Shown here: positions 1-7,318 of the stretch, one piece after another | How the letters are laid out: every line of letters begins with the position of its first letter | Position numbering within the stretch: position 1 is the stretch's first letter | NCBI RefSeq assembly: GCF_003351785.1 | Contig: NZ_CP031230.1 | Span: 1,054,001-1,118,000 of the forward strand | Length of the DNA stretch: 64,000 bases | Reading direction: 5' to 3' | Origin: Sporosarcina sp. PTS2304 | GTDB taxonomy: Bacteria > Bacillota > Bacilli > Bacillales_A > Planococcaceae | The notes under the pieces: generated by a model | Seen by the model: only the letters and a program-made list of their open reading frames with translations | Told to the model about the DNA's origin: nothing | The model's database searches: none | Made by a program: the position numbers and the translations under genes

Positions 1-2
1 TT

Positions 3-665
3 TTCTACGGTATGATGATTGCAGAAGCTGTCATCGCCATGATTTGGGCAGCGGCAGGTATGGCATTGTTCAATGGAGCGAACTTAAGTGAAATTCTAGC
101 GGCTGGCGGACCGGCAGTCATTGTCAGCGAAGTGTCTGTCGCAATGCTCGGTGCAGTGGGCGGAACTCTCGCTATTCTAGGGGTGATTATTTTACCGATC
201 ACGTCAGGCGATACAGCATTCCGTAGTGCACGCATGATTATTGCGGATTATATTAAGTATCCGCAAGTCAAACTTATGAGTCGTCTATGGATCGCATTAC
301 CGATGTTTGCGATTTCTATCGCACTTACACAAGTCGATTTCAATATTTTATGGCGTTACTTCTCTTGGGCGAATCAGTCTACAGCAGTGATCGCGTTGTT
401 CGTCGGGGCGATGTATCTCTTCATTGCAGGCAAGAATTACTGGGTAGCACTCATTCCCGGGACGTTCATGCTGATGGCGACTACAACGTATATATTAAAT
501 GCAGCGATTGGTTTTGGGCTTCCGATGAATGTCTCGCTAATCGGTGCTACAGTCATTTCGATCTTCCTAGTCGCGTTATTCTTTAATGCAGCAGTAAAAG
601 CGCGTGCTGCAAAAATACCGCTAGAAGAAGATATTACAGGCTGGAATTCAACGTCTACAATTTAA
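3..665 (+). CDS. cstA: Carbon starvation protein CstA, C-terminal part
   Basis: The reading frame is open from the first bases of the window (F-Y-G-M-M-I-A-E) and ends at a TAA at 663-665, so only about the last 220 residues are present. The segment is almost entirely hydrophobic helices separated by short loops. Its opening and the stretch SGDTAFRSAR are typical of CstA, a large multi-pass inner-membrane transporter that imports pyruvate or peptides during carbon limitation. The C-terminal tail is charged (PLEEDITGW). A hairpin with a T tract follows directly, so this is the end of its transcription unit. Family assignment is firm; the transported substrate is inferred from the family only. 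Confidence 0.88.
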   Translation, partial: FYGMMIAEAVIAMIWAAAGMALFNGANLSEILAAGGPAVIVSEVSVAMLGAVGGTLAILGVIILPITSGDTAFRSARMIIADYIKYPQVKLMSRLWIALPMFAISIALTQVDFNILWRYFSWANQSTAVIALFVGAMYLFIAGKNYWVALIPGTFMLMATTTYILNAAIGFGLPMNVSLIGATVISIFLVALFFNAAVKARAAKIPLEEDITGWNSTSTI

Positions 666-683
666 TAAAAGAAGACACACACG

Positions 684-720
684 AAATGTATGAAGGTTCT
701 CAGCCTTCATACATTTTTTT
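684..720 (+). terminator. Rho-independent terminator of cstA
   Basis: A 13-bp perfect stem (684-696 with 704-716) with a 7-base loop, followed by a T run to 720. Confidence 0.88.
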
Positions 721-792
721 ATGTTATATATGGCGTTTTTTGTCGATTAATACGTCTAAAGAATGCTTGCGAAAGTTGTCAATTATTCTATA

Positions 793-806
793 TACTATAC
801 ATAGTA
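793..806. promoter_or_regulatory. Small palindrome in the xre promoter region
   Basis: TACTAT-AC-ATAGTA, 46 bases upstream of the HTH gene start and close to TATA-rich -10-like sequence. XRE regulators often bind such a dyad upstream of their own gene, so it may be an autoregulatory operator. No well-spaced -35/-10 pair could be fixed. Confidence 0.35.
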
Positions 807-851
807 CATTTAAAGTGTAATATTACACCTTTTAAGAAAAGAGGAGTATCT

Positions 852-1307
852 ATGGATAAACAACAGCTTATCGCTCTCGTGCATCCTCGCTTGAAATTAA
901 TTCGTACCGAGAGGGAATATACGCAAGATCAGATGGCGGACAGTGTAGGCATATCGAAGAAAACGCTCGTGCAACTAGAAAAAGGCCGCCAAGAGTTGGG
1001 GTGGACGGTGGCTGTTGCGATCTGTGCGGTGTATCGGGAGAGTACGATATTGCGAGCGGTTCTCGGAGAAGATCCGGTAGAATTAGTAGAGATGGCGGTG
1101 CATTCGGAAATTCATTCGCAACAGCTTACTAGCGCTGTGGTGACGTGGTGGACTGATATAGGGATGTGGCAACAATACAAGCTCCAACAGCATACTGTGA
1201 GCGGACATTATCGCATTATTGGGGAAGGAAATCAGCGGCTGTATAGTAGCGCTGTAAAAGAAAAAGCACTAGCGGAATTTAAGAAATATATGGATATAAT
1301 GAATTGA
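852..1307 (+). CDS. XRE-family HTH transcriptional regulator
   Basis: A 151-residue protein. Residues 10-65 form a helix-turn-helix of the Cro/CI type (KLIRTEREYTQDQMADSVGISKKTLVQLEKG). The rest (about 70-151) is a small tryptophan-containing domain of unknown role. The frame is open upstream to 690, but GAGGAG at 841-846 fits the ATG at 852, and the upstream residues look like translated intergenic sequence. It sits alone between cstA and the convergent NRDE gene. Probably a DNA-binding repressor; the regulon is unknown. Confidence 0.8.
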   Translation: MDKQQLIALVHPRLKLIRTEREYTQDQMADSVGISKKTLVQLEKGRQELGWTVAVAICAVYRESTILRAVLGEDPVELVEMAVHSEIHSQQLTSAVVTWWTDIGMWQQYKLQQHTVSGHYRIIGEGNQRLYSSAVKEKALAEFKKYMDIMN

Positions 1308-1339
1308 TTATAGCAATATACTTTCAACGAAAAAGATAA

Positions 1340-1374
1340 AAACCAGTACTCATTTAGGAGTGACTGGTTTTTTC
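1340..1374. terminator. Bidirectional terminator between xre and the NRDE gene
   Basis: AAACCAGT...ACTGGTTT stem extended by CTC/GAG, with A-rich sequence on the left and six T on the right, so it can work on both strands. The stop codon of the convergent NRDE gene (1354-1356) lies in its loop. Confidence 0.75.
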
Positions 1375-2133
1375 GATCGTAAATGTAAAAGTATTCGCAT
1401 GCGAAAAACTCCCGTTCGTATACGTGCGTTCTTCAAAATAGACTTCATCGTTCTTATCAATCGTCACAACTGTCGTGCAACGTGTGCCGTAGTCCGTTGA
1501 AGCGATGAAAATGGAAGATAATAAACTTTCTAACTCATTTCCGACACCGGTATCTGGTAGTTGTTCAGTCGGGAATGTTTCTGCGCGTTGCATGATGGCG
1601 AATAATGTGTCTGGATCGACTACATTATGTTGCTTCAAATGTTCTTGTAGCAACGCTTTCGTTTTCTTTACTTTTGGCCATGGAGTGTCTAAGAAAGCAT
1701 TGCTCAATCCGTACGTACCAGGAGAAAGCGACTGGATGGATTGTTCGATGTTCGAGTAATAATATAATTCGTCAGCCGATCCTGCCAGTACATTGAAGCC
1801 TGTGTAGCGCTCTTTATTGGCATGTAGTTCTTCCATGAACATTTGCGGATCGGTGTCTGATTGTAAGAACGATGAGACGATATGTCCGCGTGAAATTTCT
1901 CCTGTAAGCGGCAGAGTGAAGTCGCGGTAATTAGTAAGAGCGGCAATTTTTCCTTGTTTATTGACACCGAGCCACGTGCCGAATTGTTCTAGATCACGTC
2001 CCGCCACTATATTCGGAGCATCTGACCAAAACGCAGCCGGAGCGGTTGGCCGCTTATATTCTTCGTCACGATTCGCCATCAGGACGAGTTTATACGTCGG
2101 ATGGTCGTTTAACTGAAAGGATAGCAAACACAT
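1354..2133 (-). CDS. NRDE (TANGO2-like) family protein
   Basis: The protein begins MCLLSFQ and contains the signature NRDE (ANRDEEYKRPT, about residues 19-29), which defines the NRDE/TANGO2 family. It runs about 259 residues. Family members have an Ntn-hydrolase-like fold with Cys2 as presumed N-terminal nucleophile. The frame is open five codons further (MEALT), but the GGAGG of that extension is the ribosome site for the ATG at 2133, which also puts Cys at position 2. The cellular role in bacteria is not established. Confidence 0.83.
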   Translation of the reverse strand: MCLLSFQLNDHPTYKLVLMANRDEEYKRPTAPAAFWSDAPNIVAGRDLEQFGTWLGVNKQGKIAALTNYRDFTLPLTGEISRGHIVSSFLQSDTDPQMFMEELHANKERYTGFNVLAGSADELYYYSNIEQSIQSLSPGTYGLSNAFLDTPWPKVKKTKALLQEHLKQHNVVDPDTLFAIMQRAETFPTEQLPDTGVGNELESLLSSIFIASTDYGTRCTTVVTIDKNDEVYFEERTYTNGSFSHANTFTFTIEKTSHS

Positions 2134-2219
2134 GGTAAGCGCCTCCATTCTATGTATTTTTGCTAGTGTATCACGCAGGTTGTCGTTTGGCGAGTACCGA
2201 GAATTATGTAGCGTGAATA

Positions 2220-2325
2220 ATAAGCAAACGAAATAGATATATGTTTGTTTTACTCTTGAAGGACTCGAATATACGATGTAGTATATTTACTAACGGACAA
2301 ACAATATCTATAAACGTTTGCTTAT
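2220..2325. repeat. Long interrupted palindrome upstream of the DUF2087 gene
   Basis: Perfect 11-bp ends (2220-2230 and 2315-2325) continue inwards as an imperfect repeat: TAGATAT and TGTTTGT pair with matching segments near 2297-2311, with a one-base bulge. The middle holds a smaller dyad, TATAC-6-GTATA (2270-2285). It fills most of the 220-base gap between two divergent genes, so it may be a compound operator or a small MITE-like element. Confidence 0.55.
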
Positions 2326-2355
2326 GTAGATGTACTCGAAAGGAAGTGCGAGCTT

Positions 2356-3108
2356 GTGGAACCTATGGAGCAATTATGGGACGCTACAGTTGAGGAAGTA
2401 AAACAAGGATACATAGAAGAGAAAAATGCCTATCAATGTTTGTTGTGTGGCAAACGACTGGAGAAAGGGATTATTTATCCGTATGAGCACGCTTTATATG
2501 ATGCGGAGCGATTCATGCGTGTTCATATCGAACATTCTCATCAATCGGTTTTTTCGTATTTGATCGGCTTGGATAAGAAATGGACAGGTCTGACCGAACA
2601 TCAAGGGGATGTCCTACGGTTGTTTTATCAAGGCAAGACGGACAAAGAAGTTCAAGATGAATTGGCAATCGGCAGTGCCACTACCGTTCGTCATCACCGG
2701 TTCGCGCTGAAAGAAAAAGAACGACAAGCGAAAGCGTTTTTGGCGATGATGGAACTGATCAAAGAACGAGCAGATCAACCGACTGCTTTTCTGACGCCGC
2801 AAAAAGCTGCACAAGTAGTAGGTGACAACACGGCTCTAGCAGAAGATGAAAAACATGCTATTCTTCAGCGTTTTTTTCCTGAAGGTGTAACAGGTATGGT
2901 CAATGAATTTCCTACAACGGAGCAACAGCAGATGATTGTCATGCAAGAAGTGGCACGCCGCTTAAACGGAGAAATTACTTACAGTGCAGATGAACTAGAG
3001 CGACTGTTGCGGACGATTCATGCAGACGTGGATCGATTGAAGAAAGCGTTAGTGGATTATGGCTTTGTTGGACAGACGCGTGACGGCAGTCAATATTGGT
3101 TGAAGTGA
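2356..3108 (+). CDS. DUF2087-type transcriptional regulator with LuxR-like HTH
   Basis: A 250-residue protein starting at GTG (2356), with AGGAAG 9 bases upstream. The N-terminal 65 residues hold a possible metal site (CLLC near residue 25 and histidines HIEHSH near 58). Residues about 75-125 are a LuxR/GerE-like helix-turn-helix (LTEHQGDVLRLFYQGKTDKEVQDEL). The C-terminal 90 residues (HAILQRFFPEG, LLRTIHADVDRLKKALVDYGF) match the DUF2087 winged-helix-like domain. Probably a cytoplasmic regulator. The large palindrome just upstream may be its own binding site. Confidence 0.72.
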   Translation: MEPMEQLWDATVEEVKQGYIEEKNAYQCLLCGKRLEKGIIYPYEHALYDAERFMRVHIEHSHQSVFSYLIGLDKKWTGLTEHQGDVLRLFYQGKTDKEVQDELAIGSATTVRHHRFALKEKERQAKAFLAMMELIKERADQPTAFLTPQKAAQVVGDNTALAEDEKHAILQRFFPEGVTGMVNEFPTTEQQQMIVMQEVARRLNGEITYSADELERLLRTIHADVDRLKKALVDYGFVGQTRDGSQYWLK

Positions 3109-3116
3109 GTGGCAAG

Positions 3117-3141
3117 GTTTAGAATTTTAGCGAATGGGAAG
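3117..3141 (+). promoter_or_regulatory. Sigma-B-like promoter of the stress flavoprotein gene
   Basis: GTTTAG (3117-3122), 13-base spacer, GGGAAG (3136-3141), close to the general stress consensus GTTTAA-N12-15-GGGTAT. It overlaps the end of the upstream gene and is placed correctly for the ATG at 3175. Confidence 0.6.
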
Positions 3142-3174
3142 AGTAGTATTACTTGCGAAAGGAGCGGAATACGA

Positions 3175-3588
3175 ATGACTGCTAAAGAAACTGTACAGAA
3201 AATTTTAGATGAAAGCATGGTAGGTACAATGGCGACGGTGGACAATGGAAAGCCGTACAGCCGCTATATGACATTTATGAATGATGGATTGACACTGTAT
3301 ACGCCGACAAATAAAAAGACGGAAAAAGTCGATGAGTTGGAAAGTAATTCTCATACGCATATTTTGCTTGGGTATGATGGAGAGGGCTTTGGCGATGCGT
3401 ATGTGGAGTATTCGGGTAATGTGTCCATTTCGTCGGATGATGAGCTGAAGAAGAAGTTGTGGAATGATCAGATGGAGCGTTGGTTTGATGGCCCGGAAGA
3501 TCCGAATTTAGTCATTTTAAAAATTGAACCTGCGGCGATTCGGTTAATGAATAAGACGGGACAACCGCCTGAAGATATTTCTTTGTAA
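3175..3588 (+). CDS. General stress protein, pyridoxamine 5'-phosphate oxidase-like
   Basis: A 137-residue protein with the split-barrel fold of flavin-binding PNPOx-like proteins, close to general stress protein 26: MVGTMATVDNGKPYSRYMTFMNDGLTLYTPT, then GDAYVEYSGNVSIS. The frame is open from 3109, but AAAGGAG at 3158-3164 sets the start at ATG 3175, and the apparent extension contains the sigma-B-like promoter. Members bind FMN or F420-like cofactors; the substrate is unknown. Stress induction is inferred from the promoter. Confidence 0.82.
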   Translation: MTAKETVQKILDESMVGTMATVDNGKPYSRYMTFMNDGLTLYTPTNKKTEKVDELESNSHTHILLGYDGEGFGDAYVEYSGNVSISSDDELKKKLWNDQMERWFDGPEDPNLVILKIEPAAIRLMNKTGQPPEDISL

Positions 3589-3602
3589 GTTTTAAAGAGG
3601 AC

Positions 3603-3653
3603 GGGACTGTTCAGAAAGTCAGTAGTATCTGATTTTTTGAGCAGCCCTTTTTT
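3603..3653 (+). terminator. GGGCTGTC-type hairpin terminator
   Basis: GGGACTGTTCAGAAAGTCAG pairs imperfectly with TCTGATTTTTTGAGCAGCCC and is followed by six T. The arm sequence resembles the hairpin at 19004-19048, so it belongs to a dispersed family. Confidence 0.75.
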
Positions 3654-3667
3654 ATGGAAACGAATCA

Positions 3668-3742
3668 GTTGGGGGTGACGCGAGGTATGTCGTTATGTTG
3701 CGTTTCACCTGTCGATCTAGTCGCGAGTCGCCGGCTTCCACT
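3668..3742 (+). repeat. Decayed copy of the 219-bp repeat core
   Basis: GGGGGTGACGCG followed by ACCTGTCGATCTAGTC and GCGAGTCGCCGGCTTCC lines up, with substitutions and small gaps, with the core of the units at 15842-15940. It lies in the 175-base gap between convergent genes, with no coding content. Confidence 0.4.
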
Positions 3743-3763
3743 TCACTGAATTGTTCTGTTCTT

Positions 3764-4438
3764 TCATTTCCACTTATACCCAATCCCCCATACAGTTACT
3801 AAAATTTCGTCTATAGGAAAATCTGATTTTTTTAATTTATCCCGTAGATTTCGGATGTGTGAGTCCACGGTGCGAACTTCTGTATACGTGTCGTATTCCC
3901 AGGCGACTTGAAGTAAATCTTCCCTAGTGAATGTTCGGTTCGGTCGCTGCATCATGGCTTCTATAATGTAAAATTCTTTCATTGTCAGCCGAACTTCGTG
4001 GGTGTCGTAAAGGATTGAATAAGAGTCCAAGTTCAATGTAAATGGTCCTTCTTGGATGGTCTTTGGTTCGTATTCATCTGAAACACGCCGTAGAGCAGCT
4101 CGTACTCTCGCTGTTAGTTCACGTTCGTCAAATGGTTTCGTTATGTAATCATCTGCTCCTTCATCCAGTCCTTTGACGACATCTGATGTATTGGAACGGG
4201 CGGTTAATAAAATGACGGGCACGGTGGACTGTTCTCTAATTTTCCGGCAAACTTCCCAGCCGTCCATGCCGGGCATCATAATGTCGAGCAGTACGAGATG
4301 TATATTCTCTTTTTGAAATAGGTCGAGCGCGGCTTGTCCATCTGTCGCTTGTAAACAGCGGTAGCCATGCGGCAATAGAAATAGTTCAAGCAGATCGAGC
4401 ATCCGCTGTTCATCGTCAATAAGTAAAATCGTCTTCAT
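3764..4438 (-). CDS. OmpR-family response regulator
   Basis: A 224-residue regulator. The N-terminal receiver domain has the acidic pocket D8-D9, phosphoacceptor D52 (LVLLDIMMPGMDG), conserved T (LLTARS) and K (TKPFDERE). The C-terminal winged helix of PhoB type (about 125-224) includes RTVDSHIRNLRDKL and GIGYKW. The start is ATG 4438 with GGGGATC upstream; the ATG four codons earlier lacks a ribosome site. It follows its kinase with an 18-base gap, the reverse of the usual regulator-first order. The divergent copper-type lipoprotein genes are likely targets. Confidence 0.9.
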   Translation of the reverse strand: MKTILLIDDEQRMLDLLELFLLPHGYRCLQATDGQAALDLFQKENIHLVLLDIMMPGMDGWEVCRKIREQSTVPVILLTARSNTSDVVKGLDEGADDYITKPFDERELTARVRAALRRVSDEYEPKTIQEGPFTLNLDSYSILYDTHEVRLTMKEFYIIEAMMQRPNRTFTREDLLQVAWEYDTYTEVRTVDSHIRNLRDKLKKSDFPIDEILVTVWGIGYKWK

Positions 4439-4456
4439 GTTGATCCCCATTTCTTG

Positions 4457-5815
4457 TCATAGTCGTACAGTAAATATGCTTCCTTTCCCAAGTTCGCTCT
4501 GCACTTCGATTGTTCCGCCGTGAGCTTCGGTCAACTCTTTGACAATCGCAAGTCCTAGACCCGCGCCGCCAAATGAACGGGAGCGTGATTTCTCGACACG
4601 GTACAATTTTTCGAAAATCTCTTGCTGGTTTTCAGCCGAGATGCCACAGCCGTTATCTTCGACTTGAAGAACCGCATACGCTTTCTCTTGAAATGCACGG
4701 ACGATTACGATACTTCCACTTTTTGAATAGTGCAGGGCATTGTCTAATAAATTAAGAATTATTTGTTCAAGTCGCATGCGATCCGCGATGAGAGAAAAGT
4801 CGTGGGCAGCTTCGATGTGGAGCGTGATGTCTTTCATATCAAATGAAGGTTGGACGAGTTGAACGATATCCTGAATGAACTGTTGTGCGGAAAACTCGGA
4901 TTTCGTTACAGAGAACGTCATTTCGTCCATTTGTGCTACATCCATCAAGTTTTTCACTAATGTTTTTAAACGCTCGGCTTCTTCTTCGATAATCGCTACA
5001 TAGTGGAAGCGTTCCGACTCATCAAGCCCGCCACGTTGAGCCACTTTAGCGTAGCCGATCAAATAGGTTAAAGGCGTGCCCATTTCATGAGAAACTGATG
5101 ATAAAAACTCTTTGCGTTCACGCTTCACCCGACGTAAATCATTTGATAATGTACGAATGGAAGTAGCCAGTTCCCCAAGCTCGTCGTTCGCTAGCTTAGG
5201 CAAATCTACATTATAGAATCCTTTGCTCATTTGTTCAGTCGCTTCTTTCATTCGGATTAGTGGTCGCGTTAACCACTTCGACAGCAGGAAGTACACGATG
5301 AATAGCACGATGATACTTCCTCCGCCAGCCAGTATAAAATGAAGATTGAGTTGATGTACTAACTGGCGAATAGGAATGGTACTTTGGAACATGAGGAGCG
5401 TCCCTGAATTTTCTCCTGCCACATAAGGATGTACACTGACAAGATAAGGTGACTGATTCCAATCCACAGGTACAATCATGTCTTCCGTCGGTTTTTCTTC
5501 TTGTATTTGACGGATATACGTTGTGAGTACGTCTTCGTTTACTGCCGACTGTTGGATAATATTTCCCGTCTCATCGACAATGGCGACGTCTCGTTCACTA
5601 CCGTTTTCCATGAGAACGATATGATGCAAAGTCGTTTCATTATAATTATCTTCCAATACATTTCGGTGATTACTGCCGGTTTCTAGTAGCCGGTCCCACT
5701 CTTCATCTACTCGGGCGTGTGTAATCGTCTGATGTAAATACACCATTAGTACCGTGTCTAAAATAAGAAATGAAATAATGAATGATGCCGCTAATTTTGT
5801 GGAGATTTTTTTCAT
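4457..5815 (-). CDS. Sensor histidine kinase
   Basis: A 452-residue membrane kinase: one helix near residues 9-29, an extracytoplasmic sensor domain (about 30-165), a second helix (about 170-190), a HAMP linker, a dimerisation domain with the phosphoacceptor His in SSVSHEMGTPL, and an ATPase domain with N box (LLDNALHYSK), G1 (DNGCGI) and G2 (GGAGLGLAI). The H box reads HEMGTPL where HELRTPL is usual. ATG 5815 has AAGGGG-type ribosome sequence; the frame is open to 6016, but that stretch is the divergent promoter region. It is encoded upstream of its regulator and divergent from YdhK/CueP genes, so a metal-envelope signal is plausible. Confidence 0.9.
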   Translation of the reverse strand: MKKISTKLAASFIISFLILDTVLMVYLHQTITHARVDEEWDRLLETGSNHRNVLEDNYNETTLHHIVLMENGSERDVAIVDETGNIIQQSAVNEDVLTTYIRQIQEEKPTEDMIVPVDWNQSPYLVSVHPYVAGENSGTLLMFQSTIPIRQLVHQLNLHFILAGGGSIIVLFIVYFLLSKWLTRPLIRMKEATEQMSKGFYNVDLPKLANDELGELATSIRTLSNDLRRVKRERKEFLSSVSHEMGTPLTYLIGYAKVAQRGGLDESERFHYVAIIEEEAERLKTLVKNLMDVAQMDEMTFSVTKSEFSAQQFIQDIVQLVQPSFDMKDITLHIEAAHDFSLIADRMRLEQIILNLLDNALHYSKSGSIVIVRAFQEKAYAVLQVEDNGCGISAENQQEIFEKLYRVEKSRSRSFGGAGLGLAIVKELTEAHGGTIEVQSELGKGSIFTVRL

Positions 5816-6004
5816 GACACGCACCCCTTTTCCTTCTATTGAGAAGTATAAGCTAAACGTATCAAAAAAGTATGCAGAATGTGTAAAGAGTGGATGGATT
5901 CCTATTTTGCTAATTAAGGAGTTTATAAGGAGTTTTGCCGTAGTACTTCTCATCGGATTCTCTATTGTTATACTAATACTACTAACAAAAAGGAGTGAAA
6001 GCAT

Positions 6005-6562
6005 ATGAAAAAACAATTGTTGACAGTGAGTGCAGCATTTGCGCTAGTGCTGGCGGGATGTGGTGCTTCGACAACAGAAGAAGATCCGGTTCCGAACGAA
6101 GAAGTGTCTCCAGGCGATATGGAAGGGATGGACCATTCAAGCGATGGCAGCATTCCTGAAGGGTTAGTAGAAGCGGACAATCCGACCTATCCTGTAGGTT
6201 CTGAAGCGATCATTGAAACAGACCATATGGAAGGGATGAAAGGTGCGGTCGCTACGATTACGGGTGCATTTGATACAACGGTTTACTCGATCAACTACAC
6301 ACCGACAGACGGTGGAGAGAAAGTGATGGATCATAAGTGGGTCGTTCATGAAGAAGTGGAAGATCCGGCTCCAGCTCCTCTTGAAAAAGGGACAGAAGTG
6401 ACAGTTCTTGCGGATCATATGGAAGGAATGGAAGGTGCGAAGGCGGAAATCGAATCTGTAGAACAGACAACTGTCTATATGATCGATTATGAGTCCACGA
6501 CAGATGGAAGTGAAGTAAAAAATCATAAGTGGGTCGTTGAAGAAGAATTATCTCCGCAGTAA
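6005..6562 (+). CDS. YdhK family lipoprotein with two DUF1541 repeats
   Basis: A 185-residue secreted lipoprotein. The signal peptide ends in a lipobox (LVLAGC) and is followed by an acidic linker containing MEGMDH. Two tandem repeats of about 55 residues follow, each with HMEGM and ending in HKWVV (about 60-117 and 125-180). This is the YdhK/DUF1541 arrangement, often found near copper-handling genes. Met- and His-rich HMEGM motifs could bind Cu(I); that is inference. AAAAGGAG precedes the ATG. The next gene, a CueP homologue, is 20 bases downstream, and the two-component system is divergent. Confidence 0.85.
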   Translation: MKKQLLTVSAAFALVLAGCGASTTEEDPVPNEEVSPGDMEGMDHSSDGSIPEGLVEADNPTYPVGSEAIIETDHMEGMKGAVATITGAFDTTVYSINYTPTDGGEKVMDHKWVVHEEVEDPAPAPLEKGTEVTVLADHMEGMEGAKAEIESVEQTTVYMIDYESTTDGSEVKNHKWVVEEELSPQ

Positions 6563-6582
6563 TCATTTACTATGAATAGGTC

Positions 6583-7119
6583 GTGAAAACAATGAACATT
6601 CGATGGATTGTGCTAGGGCTGCTCATGGCTCTTTTGTCAGCAGGTTGCAGTAACGAACAGACAAACGATGACACCCCATCACCTGAAGTAGAAATTAAAC
6701 AGCTAGTGAACGATTATACTGTCAGAAATGCAGTCGCTGCGTCTGCGTCGATTACGTCGTCCGAATTAATCGTGACAGATGAAAATAAACAAGTAACGAC
6801 ATACGATCTTCCTGAAGACGAATTTTTCGTATCCATTGCGCCATTTGTTACGAGCACGCATCCTTGCGATATTCATAGTCTGACGGGTTGCCAAGGAGAG
6901 CTTGTGGAAGAGGAGTTTACGGTGCATATAAAGGACTCGCAAGGTCATGTAGTTGTTGACGAAATAAAAAAGACCGAAGCGAATGGATTTATCGATCTAT
7001 GGCTTCCGCGTGATGAGACGTTCACAGTGACGATTTCACAAGATGATAAGAAAAGCGTTTCTGACATTACGACATTCGACGGGGATAATACGTGCATCAC
7101 AACGATGCAATTGCAATGA
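6583..7119 (+). CDS. CueP family metal-binding lipoprotein
   Basis: About 178 residues with a lipobox (LLSAGC). The C-terminal half has the CueP signature: THPCDIHSLTGCQGEL near residues 92-107, NGFIDLWLPRD near 135-145, and a final DNTCITTMQL. CueP is a periplasmic copper-binding protein in Salmonella; Gram-positive homologues are membrane-anchored. The three cysteines and the His-rich stretch that bind copper are conserved. The start may be GTG 6583 or ATG 6592; neither has a strong ribosome site. It follows ydhK and probably shares its promoter. A terminator hairpin comes 35 bases after the stop. Confidence 0.87.
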   Translation: MKTMNIRWIVLGLLMALLSAGCSNEQTNDDTPSPEVEIKQLVNDYTVRNAVAASASITSSELIVTDENKQVTTYDLPEDEFFVSIAPFVTSTHPCDIHSLTGCQGELVEEEFTVHIKDSQGHVVVDEIKKTEANGFIDLWLPRDETFTVTISQDDKKSVSDITTFDGDNTCITTMQLQ

Positions 7120-7153
7120 AGTAGCTGTATGTCAAACGACAATAGATGAAAGA

Positions 7154-7186
7154 AAAGAAGAGTCGCACAGAACTCTTCTTTTTTTT
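7154..7186 (+). terminator. Terminator of the ydhK-cueP unit
   Basis: AAAGAAGAGT...ACTCTTCTTT stem with a run of T. Confidence 0.85.
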
Positions 7187-7247
7187 GCGTTTGCTACTCC
7201 TAATGTCTTCACATTCCTAGTTATTTAGCAATCCCCTTGAATTACCA

Positions 7248-7298
7248 TTGATTATCTCTTCTTTTATTGGGTATACTACTGATAGGAACTCTTGTTCT
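7248..7298 (+). promoter_or_regulatory. SOS promoter: sigma-A -35/-10 and LexA box
   Basis: TTGATT (7248-7253), 18-base spacer, TATACT (7272-7277), then GAAC-TCTT-GTTC (7286-7297) over the start point. The last matches the Gram-positive LexA (DinR) core GAAC-N4-GTTC, lacking only the outer C/G pair. It precedes a Y-family polymerase gene, a classic SOS target. Confidence 0.75.
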
Positions 7299-7318
7299 TA
7301 TAGGGGAGAGGATGGCAT

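Noticed and set aside
5816..6016. 67-codon N-terminal extension of the histidine kinase
   Set aside because: It would cover the divergent promoter and the ydhK start; ATG 5815 has a ribosome site and precedes a normal first membrane helix.
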